Positions 33,561 to 45,401 of a stretch of DNA of 64,000 nucleotides are shown here, piece after piece; the stretch's first letter is position 1, and every line of letters begins with the position of its first letter. A program made the translations under genes and the position numbers. This DNA is from Pseudomonas pudica. GTDB taxonomy: Bacteria; Pseudomonadota; Gammaproteobacteria; Pseudomonadales; Pseudomonadaceae. The DNA lies in contig NZ_JADLJS010000008.1 of assembly GCF_015680405.1 (NCBI RefSeq), positions 120,307-184,306 of the forward strand, written 5' to 3'. The notes beneath the pieces are model-generated. The model had not been told where the DNA came from and did no database searches. It saw only the letters and a list, made by a program, of their open reading frames with translations.

Positions 33561-36125
33561 TCAAGCGAAGACGATTTCGTCGCCTTCCACCTTGGCGGTA
33601 ATCGCCGTCCCCGGCATGAACTTGCCTGCCAGGATCAACTGCGCCAGCGGGTTTTCGATCCAGCGCTGGATCGCGCGCTTCAGCGGCCGAGCGCCGTACA
33701 CCGGGTCGTAACCCACGGCAATCAGCTTGTCCAACGCCTCCGGGCTCAGGCTCAGCGACAGTTCGCGCTCCAGCAGGCGGCTGCGCAGGCGGCCCAGCTG
33801 GATTTCGGTAATGCCGGCAATCTGCTCGCGGCCCAGCGGCTCGAACACCACCACTTCGTCGATACGGTTTATGAACTCCGGACGGAAGTGCGAACCCACC
33901 GCATCCATCACCGCCGCACGCTGTGCCTCGCGGTCACCCACCAGTTCCTGGATCTGCGCCGAGCCCAGGTTGGAGGTCATCACGATCACGGTGTTGCGGA
34001 AGTCCACGGTGCGCCCGTGGCTGTCGGTCAGGCGGCCGTCTTCCAGCACCTGCAGCAGCACGTTGAACACATCCGGGTGGGCCTTCTCCACCTCGTCCAG
34101 CAGCACCACCGAGTATGGCTTGCGCCGTACCGCCTCGGTCAGGTAACCGCCCTCTTCATACCCGACATAGCCTGGCGGGGCGCCGATCAGGCGAGCCACG
34201 GAATGCTTCTCCATGAACTCGGACATGTCGATGCGCACCATCGCCTCTTCGGTGTCGAACAGGAACTCGGCCAGCGCCTTGCACAGCTCGGTCTTGCCCA
34301 CGCCGGTCGGGCCAAGGAACATGAACGAGCCACTCGGCCGGTTCGGGTCGGACAGCCCGGCGCGCGAACGGCGCACGGCGTTGGCCACGGCGGTTACCGC
34401 CTCGCCCTGGCCGATCACGCGCTGGTGCAGCAGCTCTTCCATCTTCAGCAGCTTTTCACGCTCGCCTTCGAGCATCTTGGCCACCGGAATACCGGTCCAC
34501 TTCGATACCACTTCGGCAATTTCTTCCTCGGTGACCTTGTTGCGCAGCAACTGGTTCTCGGTCTTGCCGTGCTGGTCGACCATCTGCAGGCTGCGCTCCA
34601 GGTCCGGGATCACCCCGTACTGCAGCTCGGCCATGCGGCTCAGGTCGCCTTTGCGACGGGCGGTTTCCAGCTCCTGGCGGGCCTGTTCGATCTTTTGCTG
34701 GATCTGCGCCGAGCCCTGCACCTCGGCCTTCTCGGAGGCCCAGATTTCTTCCAGGTCGGCGTACTCACGCTCCAGCCGCTCGATTTCCTCGGTCAGCTTC
34801 TCCAGGCGTTTTTTCGCCGCTTCGTCTTCTTCCTTCTTCAGTGCCTGCGATTCCACCTTCAGCTGGATCAGGCGACGGTCCAGGCGGTCGAGCACTTCCG
34901 GCTTGGAGTCGATCTCCATGCGGATGCGGCTGGCCGCTTCGTCGATCAGGTCGATGGCCTTGTCGGGCAGCTGGCGGTCGGTGATGTAGCGGTGGCTGAG
35001 CTTGGCCGCAGCGATGATGGCGCCGTCGGTGATGGCCACCTTGTGGTGTACTTCATAGCGCTCTTTCAGGCCACGCAGGATGGCGATGGTGTCTTCCTCG
35101 CTCGGCTCCTCGACCAGTACCTTCTGGAAGCGGCGCTCCAGGGCTGCATCCTTCTCGATGAACTGGCGGTACTCGTTCAGCGTGGTGGCACCAACGCAGT
35201 GCAGCTCGCCACGGGCCAGGGCCGGCTTGAGCATGTTGCCAGCGTCCATGGCGCCCTCGCCTTTGCCGGCGCCGACCATGGTGTGCAGTTCGTCGATGAA
35301 CAGGATGATCTGGCCTTCCTGCTTGGACAGCTCGTTCAGCAGGCCTTTGAGGCGTTCTTCGAACTCACCACGGTACTTGGCACCGGCAATCAGCGCGCCC
35401 ATGTCCAGCGCCAGCAGGCGCTTGCCCTTCAGGCCGTCGGGCACTTCACCATTGATGATGCGCTGGGCCAGGCCTTCGGCGATGGCGGTTTTACCTACGC
35501 CAGGCTCACCGATCAGCACCGGGTTGTTCTTGGTACGGCGTTGCAGCACCTGCACGGTACGGCGGATTTCGTCGTCACGGCCGATCACCGGGTCCAGCTT
35601 GCCTTCTTCGGCACGCTTGGTCAGGTCGACGGTGTACTTGTCCAGCGCCTGGCGCGATTCCTCGGCGTTGGCGTCGTTGACGGCCGCGCCGCCGCGCAGG
35701 TTGTTGATGGCATTTTCCAGGGCCTTCTTGGTCACGCCCTGGCCCAGCAACAGCTTGCCGAGCTTGCTGTTCTCGTCCATGGCGGCCAGCAGCACCAGCT
35801 CGCTGGAAATGAACTGGTCGCCTTTTTGCTGGGCCAGGCGGTCGGCCTGGTTGAGCAGGCGCGCCAGGTCCTGCGACATGTTCACGTCGCCGGTGGGGTT
35901 CTGGATTTTCGGCAGCTGGTCGAGTTCTTTCACCAGCGCCTGGCGCAGGCTGTTGATGTCGAAGCCCACCTGCATCAGCAGTGGCTTGATCGAACCGCCC
36001 TGCTGTTCGAGCAGTGCCTGCAACAGGTGCACGGGCTCGATGGCAGGGTGGTCCATGCCAACGGCCAGGGATTGGGCATCGGATAATGCAAGCTGCAGCT
36101 TGCTGGTCAAACGGTCTATTCGCAT
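33561..36125 (-). CDS. clpB: ATP-dependent disaggregase ClpB
   Basis: An 854-residue AAA+ chaperone that, with DnaK, rescues aggregated proteins after heat stress. It has an N-terminal Clp-N repeat domain, a first AAA+ domain with Walker A GEPGVGKT near 206, a long coiled-coil middle domain near 410-525, and a second AAA+ domain with GPTGVGKT near 606. Length is normal (E. coli 857). A sigma-32-type promoter lies about 85-110 bp upstream, so heat-shock control is expected. Confidence 0.97.
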   Translation of the reverse strand: MRIDRLTSKLQLALSDAQSLAVGMDHPAIEPVHLLQALLEQQGGSIKPLLMQVGFDINSLRQALVKELDQLPKIQNPTGDVNMSQDLARLLNQADRLAQQKGDQFISSELVLLAAMDENSKLGKLLLGQGVTKKALENAINNLRGGAAVNDANAEESRQALDKYTVDLTKRAEEGKLDPVIGRDDEIRRTVQVLQRRTKNNPVLIGEPGVGKTAIAEGLAQRIINGEVPDGLKGKRLLALDMGALIAGAKYRGEFEERLKGLLNELSKQEGQIILFIDELHTMVGAGKGEGAMDAGNMLKPALARGELHCVGATTLNEYRQFIEKDAALERRFQKVLVEEPSEEDTIAILRGLKERYEVHHKVAITDGAIIAAAKLSHRYITDRQLPDKAIDLIDEAASRIRMEIDSKPEVLDRLDRRLIQLKVESQALKKEEDEAAKKRLEKLTEEIERLEREYADLEEIWASEKAEVQGSAQIQQKIEQARQELETARRKGDLSRMAELQYGVIPDLERSLQMVDQHGKTENQLLRNKVTEEEIAEVVSKWTGIPVAKMLEGEREKLLKMEELLHQRVIGQGEAVTAVANAVRRSRAGLSDPNRPSGSFMFLGPTGVGKTELCKALAEFLFDTEEAMVRIDMSEFMEKHSVARLIGAPPGYVGYEEGGYLTEAVRRKPYSVVLLDEVEKAHPDVFNVLLQVLEDGRLTDSHGRTVDFRNTVIVMTSNLGSAQIQELVGDREAQRAAVMDAVGSHFRPEFINRIDEVVVFEPLGREQIAGITEIQLGRLRSRLLERELSLSLSPEALDKLIAVGYDPVYGARPLKRAIQRWIENPLAQLILAGKFMPGTAITAKVEGDEIVFA

Positions 36126-36204
36126 GGGGTACCTTCCTTTAAAGGGCAGGTCGGAGCGATGGACAGCGCCTGTTTATGAAGAAACCTGCCTGAGATGACC
36201 TTAT

Positions 36205-36232
36205 AGATAAGGCTGATTCTGGAAGATTCAAG
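36205..36232 (-). promoter_or_regulatory. Heat-shock (sigma-32) promoter of clpB
   Basis: On the minus strand, -35 CTTGAA (36232-36227), a 14-bp spacer and -10 CCTTATCT (36212-36205) match the sigma-32 consensus CTTGAA-N13-15-CCCCATNT closely. Confidence 0.75.
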
Positions 36233-36278
36233 CGTAGCGGGGTTGACCGGGGTCAACCTGTTGGATTAGCGGTGAGGC

Positions 36279-36362
36279 ATTCGCGGGTGAACCCGCTCCC
36301 ACAGAGACTGCACCGCTCTCCAGCCCTGTGATAAACCTGTGGGAGCGGGTTTACCCGCGAAG
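36279..36362. repeat. Inverted pair of REP elements
   Basis: Facing REP arms lie between clpB and pgeF; a perfect GGTTGACC-GG-GGTCAACC palindrome at 36241-36258 is adjacent. Confidence 0.85.
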
Positions 36363-36375
36363 AGGCCGCTACAGG

Positions 36376-37116
36376 CTAGCGAGGTTCCAGCCACACCAGG
36401 GAAGCGAAGCGCCCACCCTGCGGGGTACGGCGATAGGAGAAGAACCGCTCGTCGCTGACCGTGCACCAGCCACCGCCATGAACGGCAGTCACCCCACGCG
36501 CCGCCAAACGGATACGCGCCAGCTCATAGATGTCGGCCATCAGCTTGCCCGGCCGGGCACCAACGACAAAGGCCCTGGCCGCTTCCGGGTGCACCGCCGT
36601 GAAGGCGTCACGCACCTCCAGCCCCACTTCGAACGCCTGCGGGCCGATCGCTGGCCCCAACCACACCAGCACCTCTTCGGGCGGCAGTGCCAGGCGATCC
36701 AGGGTGGCTTCCAGCACACCACCGGCCAGCCCGCGCCAGCCAGCATGCGCCGCGGCCACGCGGGTACCGGCCCGGTCGCAGAACAGCGCAGGCAGGCAAT
36801 CGGCAGTCATCACGGCGCAGGCAATACCAGGCTGGTCGGTCCAGCTGGCGTCGGCCTCGGCCACCACGGCCGGGTCAGCATCCGCCACTACCAGCCCGTG
36901 CACCTGCTTGAGCCAGGCCGGCTGGATGGCGAATTCGTCGCTCAGGCGCCGACGATTCTCAGCCACCGCGGCAGGGTCGTCCCCTACATGGTCGCCAAGG
37001 TTGAAGGTTTCATAGGGCGGCAGGCTGATGCCGCCCTGACGGGTGGTGACGCAGGCGCGCACCGAGGCCGGGGCCGGCCAGTCGGGGAACAGCAGCGACT
37101 GCGTCAGGCCACTCAT
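36376..37116 (-). CDS. pgeF: Peptidoglycan editing factor / purine nucleoside phosphorylase (YfiH, laccase-domain)
   Basis: A 246-residue cytosolic protein of the Cu-oxidase_4/YfiH family. The zinc ligands are His73 (KQVHG), Cys107 (MTADCLP) and His124 (HAGWRG). Members act on purine nucleosides and prevent mis-incorporation of serine into peptidoglycan. The start overlaps the rluD stop by four bases, so rluD-pgeF are coupled. Confidence 0.9.
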   Translation of the reverse strand: MSGLTQSLLFPDWPAPASVRACVTTRQGGISLPPYETFNLGDHVGDDPAAVAENRRRLSDEFAIQPAWLKQVHGLVVADADPAVVAEADASWTDQPGIACAVMTADCLPALFCDRAGTRVAAAHAGWRGLAGGVLEATLDRLALPPEEVLVWLGPAIGPQAFEVGLEVRDAFTAVHPEAARAFVVGARPGKLMADIYELARIRLAARGVTAVHGGGWCTVSDERFFSYRRTPQGGRFASLVWLEPR

Positions 37117-38075
37117 CCGACAAAGCTCTCGCGGTCCTGGTTCAGCAGCGACAGCAACCAGACGAAGTCATCCGGCAGCGGCGATTCCCACTTCATGACT
37201 TCACCGGTAATCGGGTGGGCCAATGCCAGGAAGCGCGCATGCAGTGCCTGGCGCGGGAAGGTTTTCACCGCCTCGACCATGGTCGGGCTGGCTGCCGGCG
37301 GAATGCGGAAGCGCCCGCCGTAGGTCTGGTCGCCGACCAGCGGGAAGCCAACGTGAGCCATGTGCACGCGAATCTGGTGGGTACGGCCGGTTTCCAGCTT
37401 GACCCGCACATGGGTGTGCGAGCGGAAGCGCTTGAGCACACGGTAGTGGCTGACTGCCGGCTTTCCGCCGTCGGTGACCGCCATGCGCTGGCGCATGCCG
37501 CCGTGGCGCCCGATCGGGGCGTCGATCTTGCCGCCGGCGGTGACCACGCCAATCACGATGCACTCGTAGATGCGGCTGACCTTGCGCGCCTGCATCTGCT
37601 CGACCAGCCGGGTCTGCGCCTGCAAGGTCTTGGCCACCACCATCAGGCCGGTGGTGTCCTTGTCCAGGCGGTGGACGATACCGGCGCGTGGTACGTTGAC
37701 GATGTCAGGCACGTGGTGCAGCAGTGCATTGAGCAAAGTCCCGCTGGCATGCCCGGCGGCCGGGTGCACAACCAGCCCGGCAGGCTTGTTGATCACCATG
37801 ATATGGTCGTCTTCGTAGACGATATCCAGCTCGATATCTTCGGCGACCCACTCCCCCTGGGCCTCTTGCTCGGCCTCCAGGACAAGTTGCGAGCCACCAT
37901 GGACGAGGTCTCGAGGGCGCACCACGGCGCCATCGACCGTCAGGCGGCCTTCTTTGATCCACGAAGTCAGCCGGGAACGCGAGTACTCGGCGAACAATTG
38001 GGCGGCGACCTGGTCGAGGCGTTGACCGCCCAGTTCGGACGGCACCTCTGCGCTAAGTTGAATGATCTCGGACAT
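37113..38075 (-). CDS. rluD: 23S rRNA pseudouridine synthase RluD
   Basis: A 320-residue enzyme making pseudouridines 1911/1915/1917 in helix 69 of 23S rRNA. An S4 RNA-binding domain (about 15-75) is followed by the catalytic domain with Asp138 in [10 protein letters not shown]. The ATG at 38075 ([11 protein letters not shown]) is the family start; the longer frame upstream is antisense to bamD. It is divergent from bamD. Confidence 0.95.
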   Translation of the reverse strand: MSEIIQLSAEVPSELGGQRLDQVAAQLFAEYSRSRLTSWIKEGRLTVDGAVVRPRDLVHGGSQLVLEAEQEAQGEWVAEDIELDIVYEDDHIMVINKPAGLVVHPAAGHASGTLLNALLHHVPDIVNVPRAGIVHRLDKDTTGLMVVAKTLQAQTRLVEQMQARKVSRIYECIVIGVVTAGGKIDAPIGRHGGMRQRMAVTDGGKPAVSHYRVLKRFRSHTHVRVKLETGRTHQIRVHMAHVGFPLVGDQTYGGRFRIPPAASPTMVEAVKTFPRQALHARFLALAHPITGEVMKWESPLPDDFVWLLSLLNQDRESFVG

Positions 38076-38222
38076 GCTCGATTCGGCGGGCGCACAGCCT
38101 TTGGTTTCGGCTGCGAGCTTGTGGTTAAATACGACTTCTTTTGTCCCGGGGTTGGCCGGGGCGCTCATCATAACAGGACGGCACCGCCCAAGACAGCGGC
38201 CGTCAAAGGGACGCAAGCCGCC

Positions 38223-39242
38223 ATGCAAGTGAAACACCTGCTGCTGATCGCCATCCTCGGGCTCACCGCGGCCTGTTCCTCCAATAAAGAAGTGATTGAC
38301 GAGAACCTCAGCGAGGCCGAGCTGTACCAGCAGGCACAAGCTGACCTGGACAATTCCAGCTACACCAGTGCCGTGAACAAGCTCAAGGCCCTGGAGTCGC
38401 GCTACCCGTTCGGCCGCTATGCCGACCAGGCGCAGCTCGAGCTGATCTACGCCAACTACAAAAACGCCGAGCCCGAGGCTGCCAAGTCGGCTGCCGAGCG
38501 CTTCATCCGCCTGCACCCGCAGCACCCGAACGTCGACTACGCCTACTACCTCAAGGGCCTGACCTCGTTCGACCAGGACCGTGGCCTGGTGGCGCGCTTC
38601 CTGCCGCTGGACATGACCAAGCGTGACCCGGGCGCTGCCCGCGACTCGTACAACGAGTTCGCCCAGCTGACCAGCCGCTTCCCCAACAGCCGCTACGCAC
38701 CCGACGCCAAGCAGCGCATGATCTACCTGCGCAACCTGCTGGCCTCGTACGAAATCCATGTGGCCGACTACTACCTGAGCCGCCAGGCCTATGTAGCCGC
38801 CGCCAACCGTGGCCGCTACGTGGTGGAGAACTTCCAGGAAACCCCATCGGTCGGCGACGGCTTGGCAGTGATGGTCGAGGCGTACCAGAAGATGCACCTG
38901 GACGAACTGGCCGCCACCAGCCTGGAAACCCTCAAGCTCAACTACCCGGACCACCCAAGCCTGGCCGATGGCGAATTCCAGCCCAAGCAGACCGAGTCTG
39001 ACGGCCGCGGCTGGCTGTCCAAGGCCACCCTGGGCCTGATCGAAACCGACACCCCGCTGCCGCCGGGCGAAACCCGCGCCAATCAGGACGTGGTCAAGCA
39101 GTTCCAGGACGCACGCGACGAGATGCCGCGTGAGCTGCTGCCGACGGACGAGAACGGTGACCCGATCGTGCCGGAAGGGCCGAAGGAAGCCGAGAAGGAC
39201 CGCTCCTGGTTCAGCTACATGACCTTTGGTCTGTTCGACTGA
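38223..39242 (+). CDS. bamD: Outer membrane assembly lipoprotein BamD
   Basis: A 339-residue lipoprotein of the BAM complex that inserts beta-barrel proteins. The signal ends LTAAC with modified Cys18. TPR-like repeats follow ([24 protein letters not shown] and similar). The C-terminal tail beyond residue 250 makes it longer than E. coli BamD (245), as is usual in pseudomonads. It has a strong terminator. Confidence 0.95.
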   Translation: MQVKHLLLIAILGLTAACSSNKEVIDENLSEAELYQQAQADLDNSSYTSAVNKLKALESRYPFGRYADQAQLELIYANYKNAEPEAAKSAAERFIRLHPQHPNVDYAYYLKGLTSFDQDRGLVARFLPLDMTKRDPGAARDSYNEFAQLTSRFPNSRYAPDAKQRMIYLRNLLASYEIHVADYYLSRQAYVAAANRGRYVVENFQETPSVGDGLAVMVEAYQKMHLDELAATSLETLKLNYPDHPSLADGEFQPKQTESDGRGWLSKATLGLIETDTPLPPGETRANQDVVKQFQDARDEMPRELLPTDENGDPIVPEGPKEAEKDRSWFSYMTFGLFD

Positions 39243-39261
39243 TACGCAGCGGTACATGAAA

Positions 39262-39286
39262 GGGAGGCCTTGGGCCTCCCTTTTTT
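39262..39286 (+). terminator. bamD terminator
   Basis: GGGAGGCC-TTG-GGCCTCCC followed by six T. Confidence 0.92.
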
Positions 39287-39336
39287 ATTGGCCGCGTCCT
39301 AGACTGTCGGCTTCTTCAACCGACAAGCTGGACACC

Positions 39337-39567
39337 ATGGTTCGCCTACTTTTCTGGATCGCCCTGATCGCCGCCGCGTTCTGGCTGTGGCGCAAGTTCA
39401 AAGCCAGCCAACAGTCGCACCCCGAGGCCAAGCTGGACGCGCCGCTGAAGATGGTGCGCTGCGCCCATTGCGGCGTGCACCTGCCCAATGACCGGGCGCT
39501 GCAGCAGGGCAACGAGTGGTATTGCAGCCAGGCGCACCTGCAGCAAGGCCCAGGCCGCCAGAACTGA
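39337..39567 (+). CDS. Small membrane-anchored zinc-ribbon-like protein (PP0621 family)
   Basis: A 76-residue protein with one N-terminal membrane helix (about 3-19), then a cytosolic part with Cys-x2-Cys (CAHCGVHLP) and a single Cys in EWYCSQAH, a MYND/zinc-ribbon-like pattern. It matches the small conserved PP0621-type proteins of Pseudomonas; function unknown. The ATG at 39337 directly precedes the hydrophobic segment. Confidence 0.75.
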   Translation: MVRLLFWIALIAAAFWLWRKFKASQQSHPEAKLDAPLKMVRCAHCGVHLPNDRALQQGNEWYCSQAHLQQGPGRQN

Positions 39568-39587
39568 ACCTGAATCACCTGAACCCC

Positions 39588-39670
39588 TTCGCGGGCACGC
39601 CCGCTCCCACAGGAACCCTGCAGGCCTTGAGCCTTTTGCAGTACCTGTGGGAGCGGGCGTGCCCGCGAAG
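39588..39670. repeat. Inverted pair of REP elements
   Basis: CTTCGCGGGCACGCCCGCTCC and its facing copy lie between the PP0621-type gene and the FadR-type regulator. Confidence 0.85.
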
Positions 39671-39778
39671 AGGCCAGTGAATCCAACACCACTTATCCCT
39701 CCCCGACCCTTTCGCACCATTTGCGACCCCACCCCCGCCGCCAGCATTGACCCACTCCGGCAAAACTCGCTAAATCCT

Positions 39779-39794
39779 ATTTATCCGCATAAAT
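39779..39794. promoter_or_regulatory. Dyad next to the regulator start, likely autoregulatory operator
   Basis: ATTTAT-CCGC-ATAAAT ends one base before the ATG of the FadR-type regulator. GntR-family regulators often bind AT-rich dyads of this spacing in front of their own gene. Confidence 0.5.
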
Positions 39795-40574
39795 ATGACA
39801 AATAGCGAAATGCTCAAACCCAAACGCAAACGCCAGAAGCTGTCCGATGTGATCGTCGAATCGGTAAAACGCTCGATCGTCACCGAAGCGCTGCACCCCG
39901 GCGACCGCCTGCCCACCGAGCGTGAGCTGATGGAGCATTTCGAGTGCTCCAAGGGTACCGCCCGCGAAGCGCTCAAGGCCTTGGAGGTGGAAGGCCTGGT
40001 CAGCACCCGCACCGGCCCGAGCGGCGGCGCCTACCTGAATGAAGTGGGGACCGAACCTGCCAGCCGCGCGCTGCGCAACTACCTGCATTTCCAGCACCTG
40101 GACGGCGAACAGGTGTACCAGCTGCGCAAGGTCATCGAGGTGGAGCTGGCGGTATCGGTCATGGGCAAGCTGAGCGAAGCCGACTACGCCGCGCTGCAGG
40201 CCAACATCGATTTCTGCAGCGCCCCGGAAGACAGCGAGGAAGGCCAGCGCGAACAGCGCCTGGCGGAGCTGGAATTCCACACCCTGCTGGCCGACCGCTG
40301 CCCCAACCCGTTGCTGCGTTTCATGGCGGTGTTCCTCAACGACCTGCTGCGCGACCTGGTGGTGCTGAAAAAGGCCTACCTGCCCAAACGCCAGCAGTTC
40401 GCCGCTGCCAACATCGCCTACCACAAGCAATTGCTCATCGCCCTGCGCGCCAGCGACGAGCCCGCCGTACGCCGGCTGATGCACGAACACATGTGCGACG
40501 CCGAACACCACATGACCGCGCTGGAAGGCGAGGTTGCCCGCAACTTCCTGCTGGAGTTCGAACACAACCACTGA
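39795..40574 (+). CDS. FadR-type (GntR/FCD) transcription regulator
   Basis: A 259-residue regulator. The winged helix-turn-helix (about 16-82) shows ALHPGDRLPTERELMEHFECS and TAREALKALEVEGLV; the FCD ligand domain (about 100-245) follows, with the His residues expected to bind a metal (EFHTLLADRC, IAYHKQL, LMHEHM). Ligands of this family are mostly carboxylic acids. It precedes an ABC transporter operon on the same strand and probably controls it, with the effector being the transported compound. A second ATG (39810) is possible. Confidence 0.88.
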   Translation: MTNSEMLKPKRKRQKLSDVIVESVKRSIVTEALHPGDRLPTERELMEHFECSKGTAREALKALEVEGLVSTRTGPSGGAYLNEVGTEPASRALRNYLHFQHLDGEQVYQLRKVIEVELAVSVMGKLSEADYAALQANIDFCSAPEDSEEGQREQRLAELEFHTLLADRCPNPLLRFMAVFLNDLLRDLVVLKKAYLPKRQQFAAANIAYHKQLLIALRASDEPAVRRLMHEHMCDAEHHMTALEGEVARNFLLEFEHNH

Positions 40575-40664
40575 TCCGCCTGGAAAGAGGCCTGCACACA
40601 GGCCCGGCCGTACCCGCTTTGTCATTGCCACTCCTGCCTAATAACCACAACCAAGGAGTTACTC

Positions 40665-41867
40665 ATGCAAAGACGTACCCTGCTCAAGGCAGGCCTTGCC
40701 CTGGGTGCCTTAGGGAGCCTCCCCCTGGGGGCGCACCGGGCATTCGCCGACCAACCATTGACCTTCTATGGGCTCAAGTCCATGTCTGGGGCCTTCGCCA
40801 GCTACGGCAAGTACGCCGACATGGGTTCGCGCCTGGCCATCGCCGAGTACCCGCAACTGCTCGGCCACCCGCTCAAGTACAAGGTCATCGACACCGAAGG
40901 CAACGCCGGCAAGGCAGTGCGCAAGGTGCAGGAAGCCATCGGCCAGGATGGCGCCCGCTTCTTCCAGGGCTGCACGCTGTCGTCCTCGGCTCTGGCGGTG
41001 TCGAAGGAAATCCACAAGGCCGGCGGCGTGTTCATGACCCCGGTCGGCGCCGACGAAATCACCGGCAAGGACTGCAATGCCTCGACCTTCCGCTGGTCGG
41101 TGCCCACCTACGGCGCCATCCGCGAAACACTGGTGCCGATGATCCGACAGCTGCCACAGGCCAGGCGCTGGTACACCATCACCCCGCAATACGTGTTCGG
41201 CGATGCCCTGCTGGACAACGCCCGCAAGGTGTTCGCCGAGCTCGGCGTGGAACACATCGGCAACAGCTACCACTCGCTGCAGGAGCAGGAGTTTTCCGGC
41301 TACCTGACCAACGCCATCGCCGCCAGGCCTGACGTGCTGGTGCTGCTCAACTTCGGCAGCCAGGCGTCCAACGCCCTGCGCCAGGCAGTGAACTTCGGCA
41401 TCAAGGAGCGCATGAAAGTGCTGATTGTGTGGTCCGCCGGCCTCGACCAGTTCCAGGAGCTGGGCAGCGACGTGCTCGAAGGCGTGTACCTGGGCGCGCA
41501 GTACTGGCACCAGGTCGATACCCCACTGAACAAGCAGCTGGTCGCAGCCACCCGCAAGGCCTATGGCATCAACCCCAACTACCCGCTGGCAGCCGACTAC
41601 ATCGGCACCAAGGTCATGCTCGAAGCCATCATCAAGGCCGGCAGCCTGGATGGCGCCGCCGTGTCCGCGGCGTTGCAGGGCATGCGCTTTCAGGGCCCCA
41701 CCGGCGAAGAACTGATCCGCCCGGGCGACCACCAGGTGCTCAAGGATTACTACCTGCTGCGCGGCAAGCCCCAGGGGCAGATGCGCGACGAGGACGACCT
41801 GGCCGAAGTCATCAGCTCGGGCCGCTCGTTCGTCGAAGTCGACCACACCGGTTGCGCCCTGGCCTGA
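40665..41867 (+). CDS. ABC transporter substrate-binding protein (branched-chain/urea/amide type)
   Basis: A 400-residue periplasmic binding protein of the Peripla_BP_6/LivK-UrtA class. The N-terminus MQRRTLLKAGLALGALG has a twin-arginine-like signal with a hydrophobic core. The ligand is probably an amide, urea-like or amino-acid-derived compound, since an amidohydrolase and an amidase are encoded downstream. ATG 40665 follows AAGGAG at good spacing. It is the first gene of a five-gene transporter. Confidence 0.87.
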   Translation: MQRRTLLKAGLALGALGSLPLGAHRAFADQPLTFYGLKSMSGAFASYGKYADMGSRLAIAEYPQLLGHPLKYKVIDTEGNAGKAVRKVQEAIGQDGARFFQGCTLSSSALAVSKEIHKAGGVFMTPVGADEITGKDCNASTFRWSVPTYGAIRETLVPMIRQLPQARRWYTITPQYVFGDALLDNARKVFAELGVEHIGNSYHSLQEQEFSGYLTNAIAARPDVLVLLNFGSQASNALRQAVNFGIKERMKVLIVWSAGLDQFQELGSDVLEGVYLGAQYWHQVDTPLNKQLVAATRKAYGINPNYPLAADYIGTKVMLEAIIKAGSLDGAAVSAALQGMRFQGPTGEELIRPGDHQVLKDYYLLRGKPQGQMRDEDDLAEVISSGRSFVEVDHTGCALA

Positions 41868-41932
41868 AGCCGCGGCGTCAGTCACAAACACTCGTACAGG
41901 CAGCCGCACCACGCGCTGTCGAGGGCACGCTC

Positions 41933-42793
41933 ATGCTCGATTTGTACCTGTTCCAACTGCTCAACGGCCTGGGCCTGGGGATGATCTACTTCCTCATCGC
42001 CGTGGGCCTGACGATCATTTTCGGCTTGCTCAACTTCGTCAATTTCGCCCACGGCGCGTTCTTCTTGCTGGGCGCATACCTGTGCTACACCGCCGTGGCC
42101 ATTACCGGCAACTTCTGGCTGGCCCTGCTGATCGCACCACTGGTGGTGGCGGCGCTGGCCTGGGCGGTCGAGCGTCTGTTGATCAAGCGCATCTACCACC
42201 TGCCGCACACCTTCCAGATCCTCGTCACCCTCGGTATCGCGCTGATCATCCAGGAAGCCTCGGTACTGATCTGGGGCCCGGTGGGCAAGAACATCGCCGT
42301 GCCGCCGGAATTGCGCGGGGTGCTGATCGTCGGTGACTTCATCTACCCCTACTACCGGCTGTTCCTGATCGGTTTCGCCGGGCTGATCGGCCTTGGCCTG
42401 TGGCTGCTGCTGGAGCGCACCCGCTTCGGCGCCCTGGTGCGGGCCGGCAGCGAAAGCACCGAAACCGTGTCGCTGCTGGGCACCAACATCTTCCGCCTGT
42501 TCTCCCTGACCTTCGCCCTGGGCGTGGGCCTGGCCGGCGTGGCGGGCGTGCTGTTCGCACCGCTGCGTGGCGCCCAGCCCTTCGTCGGCCCGGAAATCCT
42601 CGGCATCGCCTTCGTGGTGGTGGTGATCGGCGGCATGGGCTCGTTCGGCGGTGCCCTGATCGGCGGCCTGCTGGTGGGTGTGGTGCAAAGCATGATGACC
42701 AGCCTCTGGCCGCAAGGCGCCAGCCTGATGATCTACGGCGCCATGGCCGCAGTGATCCTGGTCCGTCCCTATGGCCTGTTCGGGAGAGCCTGA
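41933..42793 (+). CDS. ABC transporter permease (LivH type)
   Basis: A 286-residue polytopic inner-membrane protein with about eight hydrophobic segments and the conserved TIIFGLLNFVNFAHG block of the LivH/UrtB family. Its stop lies 1 bp before the next permease start. Pairs with the LivM-type subunit. Confidence 0.9.
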   Translation: MLDLYLFQLLNGLGLGMIYFLIAVGLTIIFGLLNFVNFAHGAFFLLGAYLCYTAVAITGNFWLALLIAPLVVAALAWAVERLLIKRIYHLPHTFQILVTLGIALIIQEASVLIWGPVGKNIAVPPELRGVLIVGDFIYPYYRLFLIGFAGLIGLGLWLLLERTRFGALVRAGSESTETVSLLGTNIFRLFSLTFALGVGLAGVAGVLFAPLRGAQPFVGPEILGIAFVVVVIGGMGSFGGALIGGLLVGVVQSMMTSLWPQGASLMIYGAMAAVILVRPYGLFGRA

Positions 42794-42794
42794 G

Positions 42795-43813
42795 ATGAGC
42801 GAGAAAAACCCTTTGCCGGTCGCCAAGGGCCGCGCCCCGGCCCTGCTGTTGCTGGTGGTCGCCAGCCTGGTGGCACTGCCGCTGCTGCTGCCATCGGCCA
42901 CCCTGGCCACCGAGATCCTGATCTTTGCCCTGGCGGCGCTGGCCTGCAACCTGCTGCTCGGCTACACCGGCCTGCTGTCGTTCGGCCAAGGCATCTTCTT
43001 TGGCGTGGGCGCCTATGGCGCGGCGCTGCTGATGATCCACCTGCAGTGGGGCATGTTCGCCGCGCTGCTTGGCGCAGCCGTGTTCGGTGCCTTCCTGGCG
43101 CTGCTGGTAGGCGCCCTGGCGATCCGCCGCACAGGTATCTACTTCGTCATGCTGACCCTGGCCTTCAGCCAGATGGCGTACTTCCTGGCCTACACCCTCA
43201 GCGGCTGGACCGGCGGTGACAACGGCCTGCTCGATGTGCCCCGGCCCAACATCGAAATCGCCGGCCATGTGCTGGTCGATCTGGCCGACCCACGGCACTT
43301 CTATGTGTTCGTCGCGGTGCTGTTCCTGCTGATCTTTGCTGGCGCCCTGCGGGTGATCCGCTCGCCATTCGGCAGCACCCTGCTGGCCATCCGCGAAAAC
43401 GAGACCCGCGCTGCAGCAATCGGCTACGACACCCGCCACTTCAAGATCCTGGTGTTCATGCTGTCGGGCGCCATTACCGGTATCGCCGGGGCGCTGTACG
43501 CCATGCTGTTGCACTTTGCGCCGCTGTCGAACATCGACCTGATGATGAGCGAGAACATCCTGATCATGACCATCGTCGGCGGCACCGGCTCGCTGTTCGG
43601 CTCGCTGCTGGGGGCCGGCGCCATTGTGCTGCTGGGCGATGTGCTGTCGGAGCTGTGGCCGCGCTGGCTGATGCTGCTGGGGGTGATCCTGATCCTGGTG
43701 GTGGTGTTCATGCGTGGCGGCCTGTGGGGCGGCCTGGCCGAACTGGGCAAGCGCCTGCTGGCTAACCGCAATGCCGATGACAAACCCCAGGCCAAGACCA
43801 AGGAGACCCTGTG

Positions 43814-43814
<1 letters not shown>
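42795..43814 (+). CDS. ABC transporter permease (LivM type)
   Basis: A 339-residue permease with the LivM family's GYTGLLSFGQGIFFGVGAY segment and ESEA-like loop (RENETRAAAIGYDTRHFK). About ten hydrophobic segments. It ends with a charged C-terminal tail. Its TGA overlaps the ATG of the ATPase gene. Confidence 0.9.
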
Positions 43815-44565
<751 letters not shown>

Positions 44566-44566
<1 letters not shown>

Positions 44567-45261
44567 TGCTCAACGTCGATTCGATCCATTCCTACTACGA
44601 CAAGAGCCATGTGCTCGAAGGCGTCTCGCTCAAAGTGGAAGCTGGCGAACTGGTGACCCTGCTGGGGCGAAACGGCGCCGGCAAGACCACTACCCTGCGC
44701 AGCATCCTCGGCATCGTCCGCCCACGGCAGGGGCACATCAGCTTCGACGGCCAGCAGTTGGTCGGCCGCGAAATCTTCGATATCGCCCGGCTCGGCATTG
44801 CCCTGGTGCCGGAGCACCGCGGCATCTTTCGCCAGCTCAGCGTGGAGGAGAACCTGAGGATTGCCGTTCGCAAGGACAGCCGCTGGCAGCTGGAAGACGT
44901 GTACAGCATGTTCCCGCGGCTGAAGGAACGGCGACGCAACGGCGGTTTCGCCCTGTCCGGCGGCGAGCAGCAGATGCTGGCCATCGCCCGCGCCCTGCTC
45001 AACGGGCCCAAGCTGCTGATCCTCGACGAGCCCACCGAAGGCCTGGCCCCGGTGATCGTCGACGAACTGGTGAGGATTCTGCGGCGGATCAAGGACGAAG
45101 GCCTGTCGATCCTGCTGGTGGAGCAGAACCTGATGGTCTGCGATGCCCTCGCCGACCGCCACTACGTGCTGGAGCAGGGCCGCGTCGCCTACCAGGGCAG
45201 TGCGGCGCAGTTCCGCGAGGACCCGAGCATCAAGAACCGTTACCTGGCCCTGAGTGCCTGA
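44566..45261 (+). CDS. ABC transporter ATP-binding protein (LivF type)
   Basis: A 231-residue ATPase with Walker A GRNGAGKTT near 36-44, signature LSGGEQQM, Walker B LLILDEPTEGLAP and H-loop LLVEQNL, all characteristic of LivF/UrtE. It is the last transporter gene; a REP pair and two catabolic genes follow. Confidence 0.92.
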
Positions 45262-45289
45262 TACAGGCCTCATTTACCTGTACTGGCCT

Positions 45290-45359
45290 CTTCGCGGGTA
45301 AACCCGCTCCCACACCTGAAGGCAGTGATGTCCCTGTGGGAGCGGGCAAGCCCGCGAAG
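45290..45359. repeat. Inverted pair of REP elements
   Basis: Facing REP arms sit between the transporter and hydrolase genes and may reduce read-through between them. Confidence 0.85.
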
Positions 45360-45401
45360 AGGCCAGTACAAGCAACCCAGTCATTTCAGGAGAGATGAAC
45401 C

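Noticed and set aside
33888..36086. 732-codon open frame on the plus strand opposite clpB
   Set aside because: It is the antisense shadow of clpB in GC-rich DNA; its residue content is biased and matches no family.
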